Shown here: in pieces, positions 35,901 to 49,700 of the stretch
How positions within the stretch are numbered: position 1 is the stretch's first letter
How the letters are laid out: each line of letters begins with the position of its first letter
NCBI GenBank assembly: GCA_034620365.1
Contig: JAQGEQ010000048.1
Coordinates: forward strand, 620,001-684,000
Direction: 5' to 3'
Source of the DNA: Pegea sp. RAD2-039
Taxonomy: Eukaryota; Chordata; Thaliacea; Salpida; Salpidae
Length of the DNA stretch: 64,000 nt
Translations under genes and position numbers: made by a program
The notes under the pieces: model-generated
Told to the model about the DNA's origin: nothing
Seen by the model: the letters and a program-made list of their open reading frames with translations, nothing else
The model's database searches: none

Positions 35901-37755
35901 TTTCTTAAAATATTGTGAATTAATTAGATACTTTAGTGATATGTATTTATACTTTATTTAAGTTTTTCTAAAGAATTGTTTGTCAATTATTTTTAGTGTG
36001 GTGGCTTCCTTAAAGAACAAAACAGACTAACAGTTTTATACTAAACTACTTAACTTTTAAAATCGCTTGAACATTTTTAATAATAAGTGTTATCAGCAAT
36101 TAAAGATTTTAATTGCTTTTGCTCAACAAGTCAACTCTAGTTGTTGTTATTATTATTTAATGTTTAGATATTCAACAAATTTTTGTTATAAGTCTGTATG
36201 TCTCGTGTAGAAAGTGAATACTTTAACAAAATAATTAAAGAAGGTCTAGAGGCTAAACATCAAAAATTTATTTCAAACACACTTTGCAGTTATATTAAAC
36301 ATCTTTTATTATAAGAAGATAAGCTTATGTTTGAGTGATATATTAGAAGTTCATTTTGTTTTTAGAAATATTTTGATTTCTTTCAAACATGCCTTTTGTA
36401 ATAAAAATGAAGCAATATTTTTAGAGTAAGGTCTTGAATACTTTAGTTCAAATATTTTTTAAAGAAAGTAATAGCAAATGTTATCAAACTTTTTACGATA
36501 CCAAAAATTGTATTCATCATTATTCATGAAATTATATAAATGTCGAAATATACTTTTCTCACTAATGCACATAAAAATAGCTAACAATATATAATAAACT
36601 TAAACTTACGTTTGACAACTATATTATTTTTGCAAGCCTTTATTTGGTTTCAAAATTTAACAATATGTTTTAAACAGTATAAATATGCATTTTACTTATA
36701 ATGTACTACTTTACTTTTTTTCAAAACATATACCGTTTTTGTTTTTGAAAATGAAGTTTTTCTGAAGGCTGAACAATAAAAACTTTTTTAATCTAGCAAA
36801 CTCGTAAATATTCGCTTTTCCAACATTATTGTTTAGACATTTAATTGGGTGGCAGTTTAGTATTCATGTTTTCATATCCATGTATGAAACAAAAACAAAA
36901 AAACGTTTTTTTTATTAACGTTATTTTTGTTGCAATTGAAAACAAACTATATAATTTTAATAGTTTCTATTTGTTGCTTAATTCCTTATGTAGTTAAATG
37001 TTGGAAATATTATTATTAGAATCAACTAATATTTTGAAACTTGTTACAGATATATAAAATAAACAATTTAGATTACAAAACAAAAAATAATAATGAAGAA
37101 AAGAATAAAAAAAATATTTTATTTACAATAAGCTATCTCTCATGACTTTTTGTTAAAATCAAATTATAGTAAAGTATAATATATAAAGTTTTTTAAATTT
37201 TGAGTTTTTTAAACGAAGTAAGATTTTGGTTATATATTTACTTTAAGTTTATTATTTATTTTATAAACATTCTGCTTAAACTCTAAATTAGAATAATAAC
37301 ATTTATCATAAAATAATTTGACATAAATTAAATAGATGGTCCATTGAATAAATACTTTAGTTAGTTTTTAATTATAATATGAAGTATCTATACTAAACCA
37401 TTGACAGCTTTTTTATGATGAAAATAAATTTGAAAGTGAATTTTATTACTGGTTTCTACATTTCTAGAAGTTATGAAAATCTCTACAAAATCTAGCTGTA
37501 TCAAATTTAGATTTTTATGATTATTAGAAAAAATGGGTGCTTATGTAATATAAGATATTTTTAAGTATCTTATTTATTTTAATGAATTTGTATTGGTTAT
37601 TATTATTATATCAAATTTAATTGAGTTGTATGATAAATGCCAAAATAAACATTTTTCTCTTATTCACCTGTTTTAGATGTTTTAAAGTATTATTATGACA
37701 AGTTAATTAAAGAGTTTTTCATCAGAAAGAATATTTTTTCTGTATAAATTGTGAA
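29935..37755. other. 7.8 kb gene-poor interval between divergent genes
   Basis: The interval separates the minus-strand follistatin-like gene from the plus-strand FRMD4-type gene. No exon, RNA gene or mobile element was recognised. Open frames at 34056-34265 and 34454-34642 start at non-ATG codons or consist of AT-driven Ile/Lys/Phe/Leu runs. Distal promoters of both neighbours could lie here. Confidence 0.5.
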
Positions 37756-40700
37756 ATGATAAATGCACCTATCTTAAATTTACTCTTACCAAATGGTGAA
37801 AAATTGGATATTAACATTCAGGTGGTAACTTTTATTAACATTTTAATAATCACTCATAACTGAGTATGTATTTAAGATATTTCTTATATAATTTTTCATG
37901 TACCTTGTAAGACTGCTTAGAAATAATATTTTCTTAAAAAGAATAATTGTTCATTAATAAAAACTATATGTTTTAATCAAAAGTTTAAGTTTGTTAAACT
38001 CATTAATGATTGTTAAAGCAATTTGTCTATAAATGATTTCTTGAAAACAAACATAGATGGAACTTATGTTAATGAAAACCATTAGATTACTTCCAAAATC
38101 ACTCTAATATATATTTAGTAATATAAGTTTATAAAATGAAATAATTTATAATTAATAGATACTTAAATAGCTGCAGTCTTTAGTAAAATATCTTAATATT
38201 TTAGGCTAAACATTCTGGCCATGATTTGTTTGAAATTGTTGCATCATATTTACATCTTAAAGAGAAGAAATATTTTGGAATAACCTATGAACTAGATGGG
38301 TGAGATCTCTATTTGTAGTTTTCTTTTTGTATCAATATAATTAATAACTTTAGACTTTTTATTTATATAATTATGAAATATTTCTAATTCAAGTTCTATC
38401 TTCATTATTATTAGAACACATAGTGCTTGGTTAGAAGATGATAAACGAGTTTTTGATCAAGTTGTCTCAAAAAAATCTGAGGATCATCAAATTGATCTTC
38501 GTTTGGGAGTCAGGTCTTTAAAAAATCTTCTTATATGAACATATAGTGAAGATAAGATCATGTTATTACTACTAGTTTGTGAATCTTGTTAGGGTTCAAA
38601 TATTTGGTGTTAAGATTTCTAGAATATAATGACAACTGATGCTAAGCATTTAGTTTACTTATTTTTAAAATGCTTTATAAATTTTTTTGATTTTATTCTT
38701 TGGAGTTTTTCAAAATAATAGGTCTTGCTGATTTCAAAAAAAATGTTAAGATATTTTTATAAAGAAATAATTAATTTTCTAGTCATATGGAATGTTTTGA
38801 TGTTTTAAAATGATTATTTGAATTAAAATCTTCATCCTTACACAAACAATGTTTTATTTATTAAATTCTTTTTAATCAACTATTCAATCTGATGTCCACT
38901 AACTAAAGAAAATCTATTTCAAATATTTTCTTGACATTTCACCTAATTTTCAAGGTTTTTTGTTGAAAGTATACATTTTCTGAATGATGCAATTACAGCA
39001 GAACTTTATTTTCTTCATGTCCGATCACTAATTTATCAAGTAAGTATAACATAATATTTATTATTTAGGTAAACTTATTATTTACGGCTTTTATTGATGG
39101 GAATATTTTCACAGGGTATTCTAGAAGTTTGTGATGTTGCCAAGTTATTTCAACTTGCCGCTTATATTCTTCAAGTTAGTTTTTGTTTCATCAATTTTTA
39201 ATTTTCAAGTAATTAAAACTAATCTAAGAAGCTATAGTAGATTTAAAATTTGTACTTTTCAATAATTAAAAGGTTTTTTTTACCACATGGTTGGTTTTTA
39301 CTTCAACTTTTATGATTATAAGATTTTATCAAAGTACATAAAACCTTTATAAATGATTTTTGATTAATTTAATTTATTATTTCACTTTTTAATTGTTCTT
39401 TATCTGATTCATATTTTCTTTCATTTTTACTACAAAGCTAAGAAGAAAATAATTCCACAAATTTAACTTTATTTACTTTTCTGCTACTAATAATGTGAAC
39501 AATTTAATATTTTTTTATCGTTTGTGAAAAATTTATAATTATAACATCTTTCAAAATATTTAAAGAAAATATTTCAGTAAAATTACAACTGAAAAAGATT
39601 GAGTCTGTTGCTAAGTAGTAGCTCCATCTTGTAAACTCATTAGATTAACCTGTCACTGCAGTATTTAAAAGTTTATCAATTTTGTAAAACTTATTTCTTT
39701 TTTCAGGCTGTTTGCGGAGACTATGAAAAGTACTTCTTTCTTTTAATAATCAAAACAAGTCAACTTTAATTGCTTATACTGTTAGATTTAAATGAACGAA
39801 AACTATTAATGTAGTTTTGATAGAACTAAACTATATAATTTTGTAATTGTCGCTTACTATTAGCATCTCTTAATTATAAGACTATTTATAGCGATGTACA
39901 AGCAGCAACACAGCTCAGAAGCCTTCCAATTCTGCCAAAGAAGATGATGACTCAGTATAGTCTTGAAGAATGGTAATTGAGGCTCGAAATCATATTTTTT
40001 TCGCAATAAATTCGAAATAATCAACATTATGTTAACATAACAAAAATATCAAGTTGTAAAATTGATTTGAAAAATATTTCTAGTGAAATTGAAGTTTTGA
40101 AATGCTATAAATGTCTAAAAGGGTTTGGAAAAGGAAGATCTATCCTCCAGTAAGTGATAATCTCTTTTACTTCCATTCACATCGATCTTTAGAAGTTGAT
40201 TTCTTCTCAACTTCATCAGATCATTGTTAGATAAATATGGTTTCTGAATTATTATTTAAAGTTATTATAAAAATTTATTTTATATCTTTTAAATTTAAGA
40301 TATTTTTGAAATTGTATTATTTATTTTTTAAATCAAAGTTGCTTTAATGTTTTATAAAAATTTCTGTGATATATTTTCAGCAAAATTTGTAGTAAGCAAA
40401 ATTTTGTTGACTTGCTAAAGACTCTTATCTTCAGCATTTTTGTCTTCAAATTTTAATGATTAAGTTCTTTTGACAAATTATTTCAAATTTTGATTAGTTT
40501 TTATCAACTAATTCTCCTTCTACTGTTGTTTTATTTCAATGTTTATCTTATCAAGTCATCAATCACACTTATCGTGTTGGAATCTTTAAAATAGGAGTTG
40601 ATGTAGTTTCTGGTTGTTAATTTTCACGTTTGATCTGCTTCAATATCTACTGAACTCTGTCAAATGTTATTCTGAAGTAAATGAAGTTGTAATCTATTAC

Positions 40701-43700
40701 AAGCTGGTTCACTTCAAGCTGATATAAACTTCTATGAGAAATAAAACTTTAGTATAAAGTTAAAAAAGTCAATTTTCTTTTCTACTGTTTAAAATAATTT
40801 GTTTAATTTCAAATATACAGATTGTTGTTCGCTTATTTTGTAATTTTTCATGAAAAAATGTCTGATGAGGTTTTAACCTTTTCAGTTACATTAAAACCCG
40901 AACAGAAGTTTGATGTATGAGATATTTCTGAGTTTAAAAAGAATTTATTAAATGTAAAAGTCAACTTGCTTCCATAATAAATTGGAGAAAAAAAATTTGT
41001 TCATTTACAAACTTCTCATTTTCAACTTTTTTCAATTTTTCTTCTTTTACATCAAGACGAATTGGTCGAATTCTTCTTTGCTTAGTCCACCAGGTCTAAG
41101 TAGTCCCTTGTTCCAATGACCCAAAACTATTAACTGCCAACTCAGAATTTTTCCTTATTGCTTTAACTTTCTCCTTTTTCTGATATAAAGTTTTTTAATA
41201 GCAGTTAATCACCACCTCAAAACAGATTTAAACCTTCCAACTGCATGTTTGTTGCTTAAACTTTACTTTCAGCTTTTAATATATATACTTTTAATTTGCA
41301 GATATTTAACTTCAGTAGAATCGTTGCCAAGTTATGGGGTTCACTTTTACAAGCTAAAGGTAAATACAACTTGACATTCTTTCTGAAGTTTCAACTTAGA
41401 AATATTTACTACTTAACTGATATTAGACTATTTAGATATATTAAAAGGTAATCTTCAAATGATTTAACTTTCTTTTATTATTTATTATTTTCTTATAAAC
41501 TGTTTTTATCATTATTTATTTACATTGCTGAAAAAGTACCAAATGTAAATCTATTGAAAGAAGTTTGAACATTTGAAAAGTAGCCAACTAAACCCTTCAT
41601 CGAGCTTTATTGTAATCTTTAATTCCAAAACCTTTGATAGGATTTTTTGAATAATACAAACAGCTTTAATCAAAGAACTTTCTAAGCTTTTCAATTTGAT
41701 GCTTTCTTGAACAGTTAAATCTAAAATGTTTATTTTCAAGTAACTGAAAACTTTATATGGATAATTTCAAAGTCAAAATTTGCTTTTTTCCTGATTCCTA
41801 TTCTGAGAGTTTAATCTGAACTCCATATAAACCGCGTCGCGAAGCACTATCTCACGGTTCGGTGATTTTCATCCGCTTGATGTTGCTCTTAATCCTCATA
41901 TATTTGCTCTTTTGGTATAAGTGTTTGCACAAGTAATGCAATGGACTTATTTCACATTCTTTTAACATAAGTCTGATGTTATAGTAAAAATATTTTTATT
42001 TGTAGTGAAAGGTTTTTTTTTAAGTAGATGTCAACAAAATCAGTTTTTATGTTTGTATTAATTCCCTATTTGATGAAAAGTTAATTAAGTTTGTTGTTAA
42101 ATGTTTTGTGTTGACAAAGTTTGTATTGTTTGATGAAACTGTTTTGGTTGGTTAGAAAAAGTTCAGTTTTTGATGAAATTGGGCAAAATTGAATTCTGAA
42201 ACCTTTCTAAATTATTCTTTAATAAAATGTTCAAGAAGAAAATTCTTTAAATTTTTTTGTTTTTTGTGAAAATTCTCGAAGCTTCCATAAGATGAAGTTT
42301 CAGATTTTCTTTTGTAAATATTTTTGATTCTAAATTTGAAATTTGTAACTTTTGATGGTAAATAAACTAATTTCAAATCTTTTTAGAGGATTTCTAAATG
42401 ATTCATTTAAAAATTTCTTATTTTAAATGTTTCAATATCAATACTTGGATGATAAAAATGAACTTTTTATTTTATAATAACACAAAATACTTAAATTTGT
42501 TTCTAAAATTTCTTTTGATTGAATAATTTTAACAAAATTGAAAGAAAATCAGAATAAGAAGTTTCAGATATCAGTCAATACTTTTGTAACATCATTTCGA
42601 CTTTATTAAAACATTGTTAGTTTACAACATCAACTCGAACTTTATTATTGTTTTTAATAAATATTTGGCTTGTTGTTTGGTAGTAAAGTTTACTGTAGAT
42701 TTACTTCACATAACTTCGTATAAAAAACAAAAAAATTCAAATATTACAATCAATCTCTTCTTCTTTTTTTCTTCTTTTCATTTTTACTATAATTTGAACT
42801 TAAAAATTCACCAAGTTGTTGGTTTGTGTTCGAAGAAAATAAATATGAAATTGTCGAATATTCAGTTTGGAATTATCCATCAATTGTTTCTACTTTCTTT
42901 AAAAGTTCTTTTTTTATTATTTTTAGGAATTGTTTTATGTTTTCAGCGAACAAAAAGTGTTCAAATACTTTGTTGAATAAATTCAGTTGATATCACATTT
43001 CATAATTTCCACATTTGCTATCAAAAGCTCAATTTTGTTCAGATCTTCTTAAACATCTGAAAATATTTTATTTTGAATATTTATGATAATTATTTGATAT
43101 TTTAGAAACTTTTAAACGATTTTTCTCACAATTAAGTTTACTTTTAAGGATAAAAGTGGTGATCCTTGTTATCTTGGCATCAGTTATAAAGGAATCTCAC
43201 AATATAATATCGAAAATAAACAAAGACCCTACAAAGTGAGATTTGTTCATCACAGTTTAGAAGATTTTCGATCTTTTATGTTCAGATAAAATATTCGTTC
43301 AAATATTTCAATCATTTCACAGATATTTCACTGGCGAAGGTTGAAAAATTTATTTTATAACGAAAAGAAGTTCAGAATAGACTTGAACGAGATTCGGGAA
43401 CAAAATAAGCATTCAAGTAACTCATCTGGTAGTAACAAGTCGATAGAAGGTGGTAAAAAACAGAAACAATCGAACAACAACAACGAATTTAAAGAGAGTT
43501 ACAACTGGTTTGGTTCTGTTGCTCTGATTCGAGTTGTATTTGAGATGTCTACAAAGCAACATGAGTTCTATCTGAACCGAAAACAGAACAAAGTAAACAA
43601 ACTGAGTTTTGTGCAAACTTTTCCATCATATGCTAGCTTTTGTTTGACAAATACAAAGTTTCTGTAAATGAATATTTGTTTATTAAACATTTGTCTTTTG

Positions 43701-46700
43701 TAGGAGTGTTACTACAACTCTTGTTTTTTATCAAATCTTTCATAAATTAAGCGGATTAAACTGTGTGTCTTTCAGGGCTTCTTGATGAAAAATTTAATTC
43801 TAATTGATTTTTTCAACTTAGGAAACACACAACGATTTGAGACGCCTTGAAAAGAAAATTACTGAAAGCACTAAAAGTATAGTTGAAAAAAGAAAATTAA
43901 GCAGGCAAAGTACACCAATAATGACCAGAAAACCAACACATGGTGTTTATGAGGCTGATTCAGAAGGTTTTTCAAATTCTTTCAGAATATTTTTATCAAA
44001 TAACTTTCAGTTAACCCTGAATGAATTTAAAACACTAAATCAAGTCGAGATTGACCTCATCTCATCTGTTTTGTTGTTGAAGGGAAAAAAGAAGAAACTC
44101 CAGAAATCCAAGCTGCTGAAGTTGAGATTATGACTGCTCTAAAGACTCGTAGAAAAGATCTGGAAGACCGCTTGTATGAAAAAGTCCAAGATTTGAAGAA
44201 ATTATGTCTCGAAGAATCGGTTAGTGGATAAAAATCAGAAAATAAGAAAGTGAATTTTGAGTGTGAAGTTGGTTGTTTCAGGCATTCACCGGTAAACTGC
44301 CCCCTGAATTCATCAGGTATTTAGATCTAAATGAAAAAATCCCTCTTCCAAGAAGAAGAATTGGAGCTGAGTATAAGATCAAACCTCACGGAAAAGTTGG
44401 TTTTGAAATCTTATTTTGATCAATTCATCAAATGTTGTTTGTAGGAAATGTCCTCCACCGTCACTGCTGCTTCTTCCTACTCTTCTGGATTTGTTTCAGA
44501 TGCAAATGAGAATATCACTTCAGAATTAAATAATGTTGAATGTGAAGCAAAAATCTTGCAGCAAATTTGTAGCGCTTCTGAAGTTTTATACAAAAACAAA
44601 AGCACTTTACGAAAATTACGAGATTTACGTCGCAAAGTTCATAAATCAAACGTGAAAAAGCTGAAAGTAAATTCAGTGGAAGTAATCTTCGGTTATCTAA
44701 AATTTCTAATTTGTTGTGAAGAACACTGAAGAAAGGATTGATGAATTACGGAAGAAGGTTGGATTCAAACCTGCAGAGAGAGCCTCACTCCTATTTGCTG
44801 ATGATTTTGATTATACTTCATATGAAGATAGTGAAGATGTGAAACTGAACAAACGTCCAAATGGTTCTCTAATATCCAGCGACAGTTTATCAGCGGATGG
44901 TAACTTTTCTTTTCTACTTACATCACTGCACACAAGCTCTACACACTTTCAGCACTCACAAATGAAGATGCCACCTCTTTAAGTAGTGGTGGTGATGCTT
45001 ATTCAACTCGAAGTACTCCTGCAACTATAAATAAATCAAATCATTATTCAGTTCAAAACAAGCAACATCCTGCGTCTGTATTAACTGAACGTCGTCGAAA
45101 TGGAAACAATTTGCTGAAAGATGGTCGCATAAAAAGGTACAAATCAACCAATCATCAACCAGTTGTATCATTACATCTTCTAACAGATCACTCACTCCAT
45201 CACCAACATTTAGAGGGACTCTCACAAGCTCTTCTTCATCTAAATTCATCCCTGCTGCTCTTGCATCTTCCAACCTCAACGACAAACGTTATCTTCATAC
45301 ATCACCTCTTAAAGCATCTCATCATCTACTGGACCATCCAAACTCATTTCAAACCAAACGTAATTGGACAGCTCGCAAATGGGAGCATCCTAAGTGAGTT
45401 GATGTCAACTCCTCTTTAGTTTTGGGGGTACTTCTGTTAACGAGCAACACTACTCATGATAAATCTCAAGTAGTTATTTCTACGACTCAAGCTCGTCACG
45501 CGTCACTGCTCTTGTGACTTGAGAGCCAATCACTTCTATTTTCAGTTCACTTTTCTCTATTTTCTGATCAGTTTGAAATTTTCAGATTATTAGCAACAGA
45601 AAGGTTGATTGGTTTCTTCAAATGTCCGATGTTGTGATGTTTGATATTTGATTAAGATGTTTGTACTTAGAACTGAACGTGGTTGGAAGGAATCTTCTCT
45701 GGATACAACTATTCCATCATCAACAAAAGTGAATAGCGAGTCGACAAAAAGCAAGTCGGAAAAGTCAATGAAGCAGAACGAAAACACATCGATGAATCGC
45801 GACAAGTGCTGTTATTCGGATGTCACCTTAAAAAGACAACAAGTCAGTAATTGAAATCACATTCTTCCTGTATTTGTCATCAAAAATCTCCAAGACACAT
45901 TTCTTCATGATTTATGTGATTTACTGATGATGTCGATCACTTTCGAATAAAAGTTTGTTGTAACTTCATGAAGATCTTAAACCGCTATCACTTCCTTAAA
46001 AGGACTCTCTCATCAATACTGATCTTGTTTTTCAGATCACAGAAGAAGAGCGGGCACTTTCACATCTTTCAATCGATGGTTCTGATGTTGCATCTACAAC
46101 AACTCCACTTATTCCGCGATCAACAACTCCTAATACAATCATGTCAAATCAAGACTCACCAGTTGCATCAGTTCATTCATCTACGGACATAATGAGACGC
46201 AGTTCGAGTTTTGATGACGTCACAACCATACAAGAACATCCATCACATATCTTACAAACTACTGGAGGAAATTCGAAGTTAAGCAACCCTACATTACACA
46301 CCAACAACCCACCACCCTCACAAACTGATTACTATCATCAAAGTCAAGTCTTTCAAAGACTACCTACTGGTGTTCGAATGTATCCGATGATGTACGAAGA
46401 GAATCCTGCTAATATAAGAACTCATTACCCAACTGTAACTGAATCTTCACAAGCATATATCACCAGGGATGGTTTACGAGCTAATTACCATCGTCAAATA
46501 TTTGCACCACCCTACAATCACATGTATACTCGATATACTTCCGAAACACCTCCTTATTCACCTAGCAACAGTTCTGTCTTCACAGTAAGCACGTCTTCAC
46601 TTTCCACTAATCAAACCAACCACTTCATTCACAGAATTTCGATTCGATTGATAAACATGGAAGAGATGATTCTGATTTGGAATCAAATGTTGATTGGGCT

Positions 46701-49700
46701 CCATCATTACATGAGTACAGTAATAGAGCAAGTCTTGCTGAGAGTTGTAGCTCCAAGCAGAAGAAAGAGGTGAGAAAATTCTGATATGAGATGTTTGTTG
46801 TTAATCATCTAATTTTTTATGATTAGACGTTGATAACATATTTAGAAGAACATATTGCTATGAAACAAGCTTCTGAAATACAATCTCGTAATAATATGAT
46901 GTCAAACTCAAAACATCAAGAACGACGTAGTCGGGAAGATCAAAGAGGAGTTTTGAATAAAAACAATCCGACAACCACCAGGGTAATTAACAACATCATC
47001 ATTTGCCGAAAGATTTCATTTCCAAACACAATTTCTTCATTCTTTTGAAAGTTTTTTTGTCAACACTTAATTCCGTTGATATTCCACAAAAGTGAATTTG
47101 ATTTCATTTTATTATTTGATTTCAATCAATCATATCAATACTGCTTTTGTGTAAATGTCAAATAAAATCATCAAATACTTCAATTATCTAAAACTCTGAC
47201 TTCCTACAATTTCTTCAACTTTCAACTCCTCTTTATCGACAAATCCAATTTATTTTATTCATATTTTTAGTTACAATTATCTGGAGAGTCATCTTGGGCA
47301 GAGTATCAACAGAGGAAGCCAAAGTAAGATTCCTTCTTTTCAATTTGATTCGAAAATATTTTCAAATTTAAACTTCAAAAAAGCTTTGAAAGTTCAAATA
47401 TTTCGAATCCAACTTAAACTAGTAGATCAGATTTTCACTTTTATGATAATTGATAGATAAAAAGATGCAAGTAATCGTGTCTTAGCAAGCTTCATTTAAG
47501 ATATCTGTGACAACAAATTTTTTGTATCTTCCAAAAAACCATTTTTGCAAAAGATATTTGTTAACTTTTCTTTAATTAAATTTTTTTATTAAATTCTATT
47601 TTTATCGGTTCTAATTTTACGTTTATAAAATTAAAGAGCTGTCAACACTTTAAATCATCAGCCTCTATATTTACTTTATCAACAATTCTCAGCCTAATTT
47701 GCACCACAAGTAGCCAGCCCCTTGTAGACAGAGTACTAGACACTAATTATCAACTTTTTCAACTTCTATTTTCATCTATCACTTTTGTCCTCATAATTAT
47801 TTTTTGATTTTTAAACGATATTCATGATACGCAGACATTCTACTGTCGGCTACCATCAACCGCATTTATATCAGTACAACACCAACCAGCCTCCTGTATT
47901 GTATCAAACACAGCGCAGAATCGCTACAACCAATCACAACAAAGCAGGTGAGCAATCTTTCATCGCATTTCTTCTATTTTTGATTAGAAAATCGAATAAA
48001 AGTAACTAGTGTTAGATTAAATCTCAATTTATGATGATAATTTAATTAAGAAATTACGATCGAGCAAATTTTTTTCACTTTTCTATTTGTGATTTACATC
48101 TAACTCATACTTCTAAAGAATTTTTCTAAATTAATTCATGCTAAGCTGTGATACTTAATCCTTTTCCACTTCTCTCTTCGCTAGAAGAGCTAACTTGTCA
48201 TCTGCAGACATATCTCGAGTAAATAAATCGACATTTGTTAGTTGAACTCATAAACTACTAAAAATTTCTCAAAATTTCTTTTATCATTTGCATGAAAAGT
48301 GGAAATTGTTTGAAAGAAAACATCAGTAACTAGTTGCTACATGTGAATAACTACTCACTACTAAATGTTGTGAACTTACAAATCACAAACTAACTTCATA
48401 CAATTTGCACGTTTTGCGATTTGTAACGTTTGGAATGATGCAATTAATATCAACAGTGCCCGCCAACTACTATCCAATCAACCTCGTGGGACGGACAGTC
48501 AATCGAGTCCCTGCCCACATCTCATCATCAACCTATGTAGCTGACCCTGGTGCATGGCCAGAACCTGCTTATGCTCATCAGCATGAAGTACATCGAAGAC
48601 TACTTGAAAATGAGCATCATCACCGCATGCAGGCTGCTTCTACCATTTATTCCCAACCAACCAATCATTATCCCGCTCCCGCTGCTGCAAATGTTGAAGA
48701 AGCAGATCACTACTCTGTTGTTGGTGGTTCTAAGAATAGGAACAATCATTCTTACTATCTTCCAGTAGCAGCTTCAGGGATTGCTTCCTCCAACTCATCT
48801 GTTTCAGGATCAACCTTACAGCGGAAATCAAATACTCCATTAAACTCTGAAGATCACAACTCGGAGAGGTCAGTTTTTTTTATCTATTTGCCAACTTAAC
48901 AGCCTGTTTAATGTCAAATCTCAATCTTCTTCGGGTATTCCCCTTTTTTCTTGTTGTAATTTGATGTTGTCGCATGTCGACCACCACGTTTCTACTAACG
49001 TTTGTCACACTCCGTGTTGGTGATCACCTTTTTCTACTCCTGTTCAACTTCAAATCACACTTGAAGTTTCAGGTGGTTCCTCATTTTTATCCCTACCGCT
49101 TTTGTATCCGTTCAAACCTTCTGGTCTTTTATTAACACCTTGATGGTTTCTTTGGATGTCATCTAACCGCACTGTTAGATTGGTCCTCAACTGGTGTTTA
49201 CTTCTTGCTTTTTTCGCCTTTTATTTGATGACTTTTTAAAGCATGTACCTGTTAGACAGAAGTCAATAGAAGGCCTACCAACTTTCTATTGCTGATAACG
49301 CATGCTTGTTTCTTGCTCCTAATATTTTTAGCTAATAAGGAAAAGCACTTCACAGCTCTTATACAAGCTGCATGATCAATATAAAGAATTGAATCGAACA
49401 CAATCGAATATTTGACTACAGAAATGAAAAAAGAAAATCCTCGATACTCATACCTCAACGTTCATCTTCTCTTGCTTATATCAATGATGACACAAATCAA
49501 CAGATCTTTGCTCATCAAGATCATTTAGAAGATGAATTGATGATAGATAATGAAGCAGATATTGAGAGTTCAACGCTAAAAGCGATGAAGACACCAAATA
49601 AACGACCTCAGAAAAAACCACCAACTCCACCTCCACCAGAAACCAAACCAAGCAGAGACCAAATTTTCCCTGTCGGCTACCATTCGCTTGGACGACCTTC

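Noticed and set aside
42614..42976. 120-codon frame in FRMD4 intron 9
   Set aside because: It has a non-ATG start, Phe/Leu/Lys/Ile-biased AT-driven composition and no flanking splice sites in phase.
45111..45419. 102-codon plus-strand frame through the FRMD4 junction
   Set aside because: It reads exon 17 into exon 18 in the wrong frame, giving His/Leu-rich sequence; the other frame gives the Ser/Pro-rich tail expected of the family.
46585..46773. C-terminal extension of the long frame 46141-46773
   Set aside because: The last part is a 50-nt intron (46585-46634) followed by exon 21 in another frame, which reads as good coding sequence (DDSDLESNVDWAPSLHEYS).
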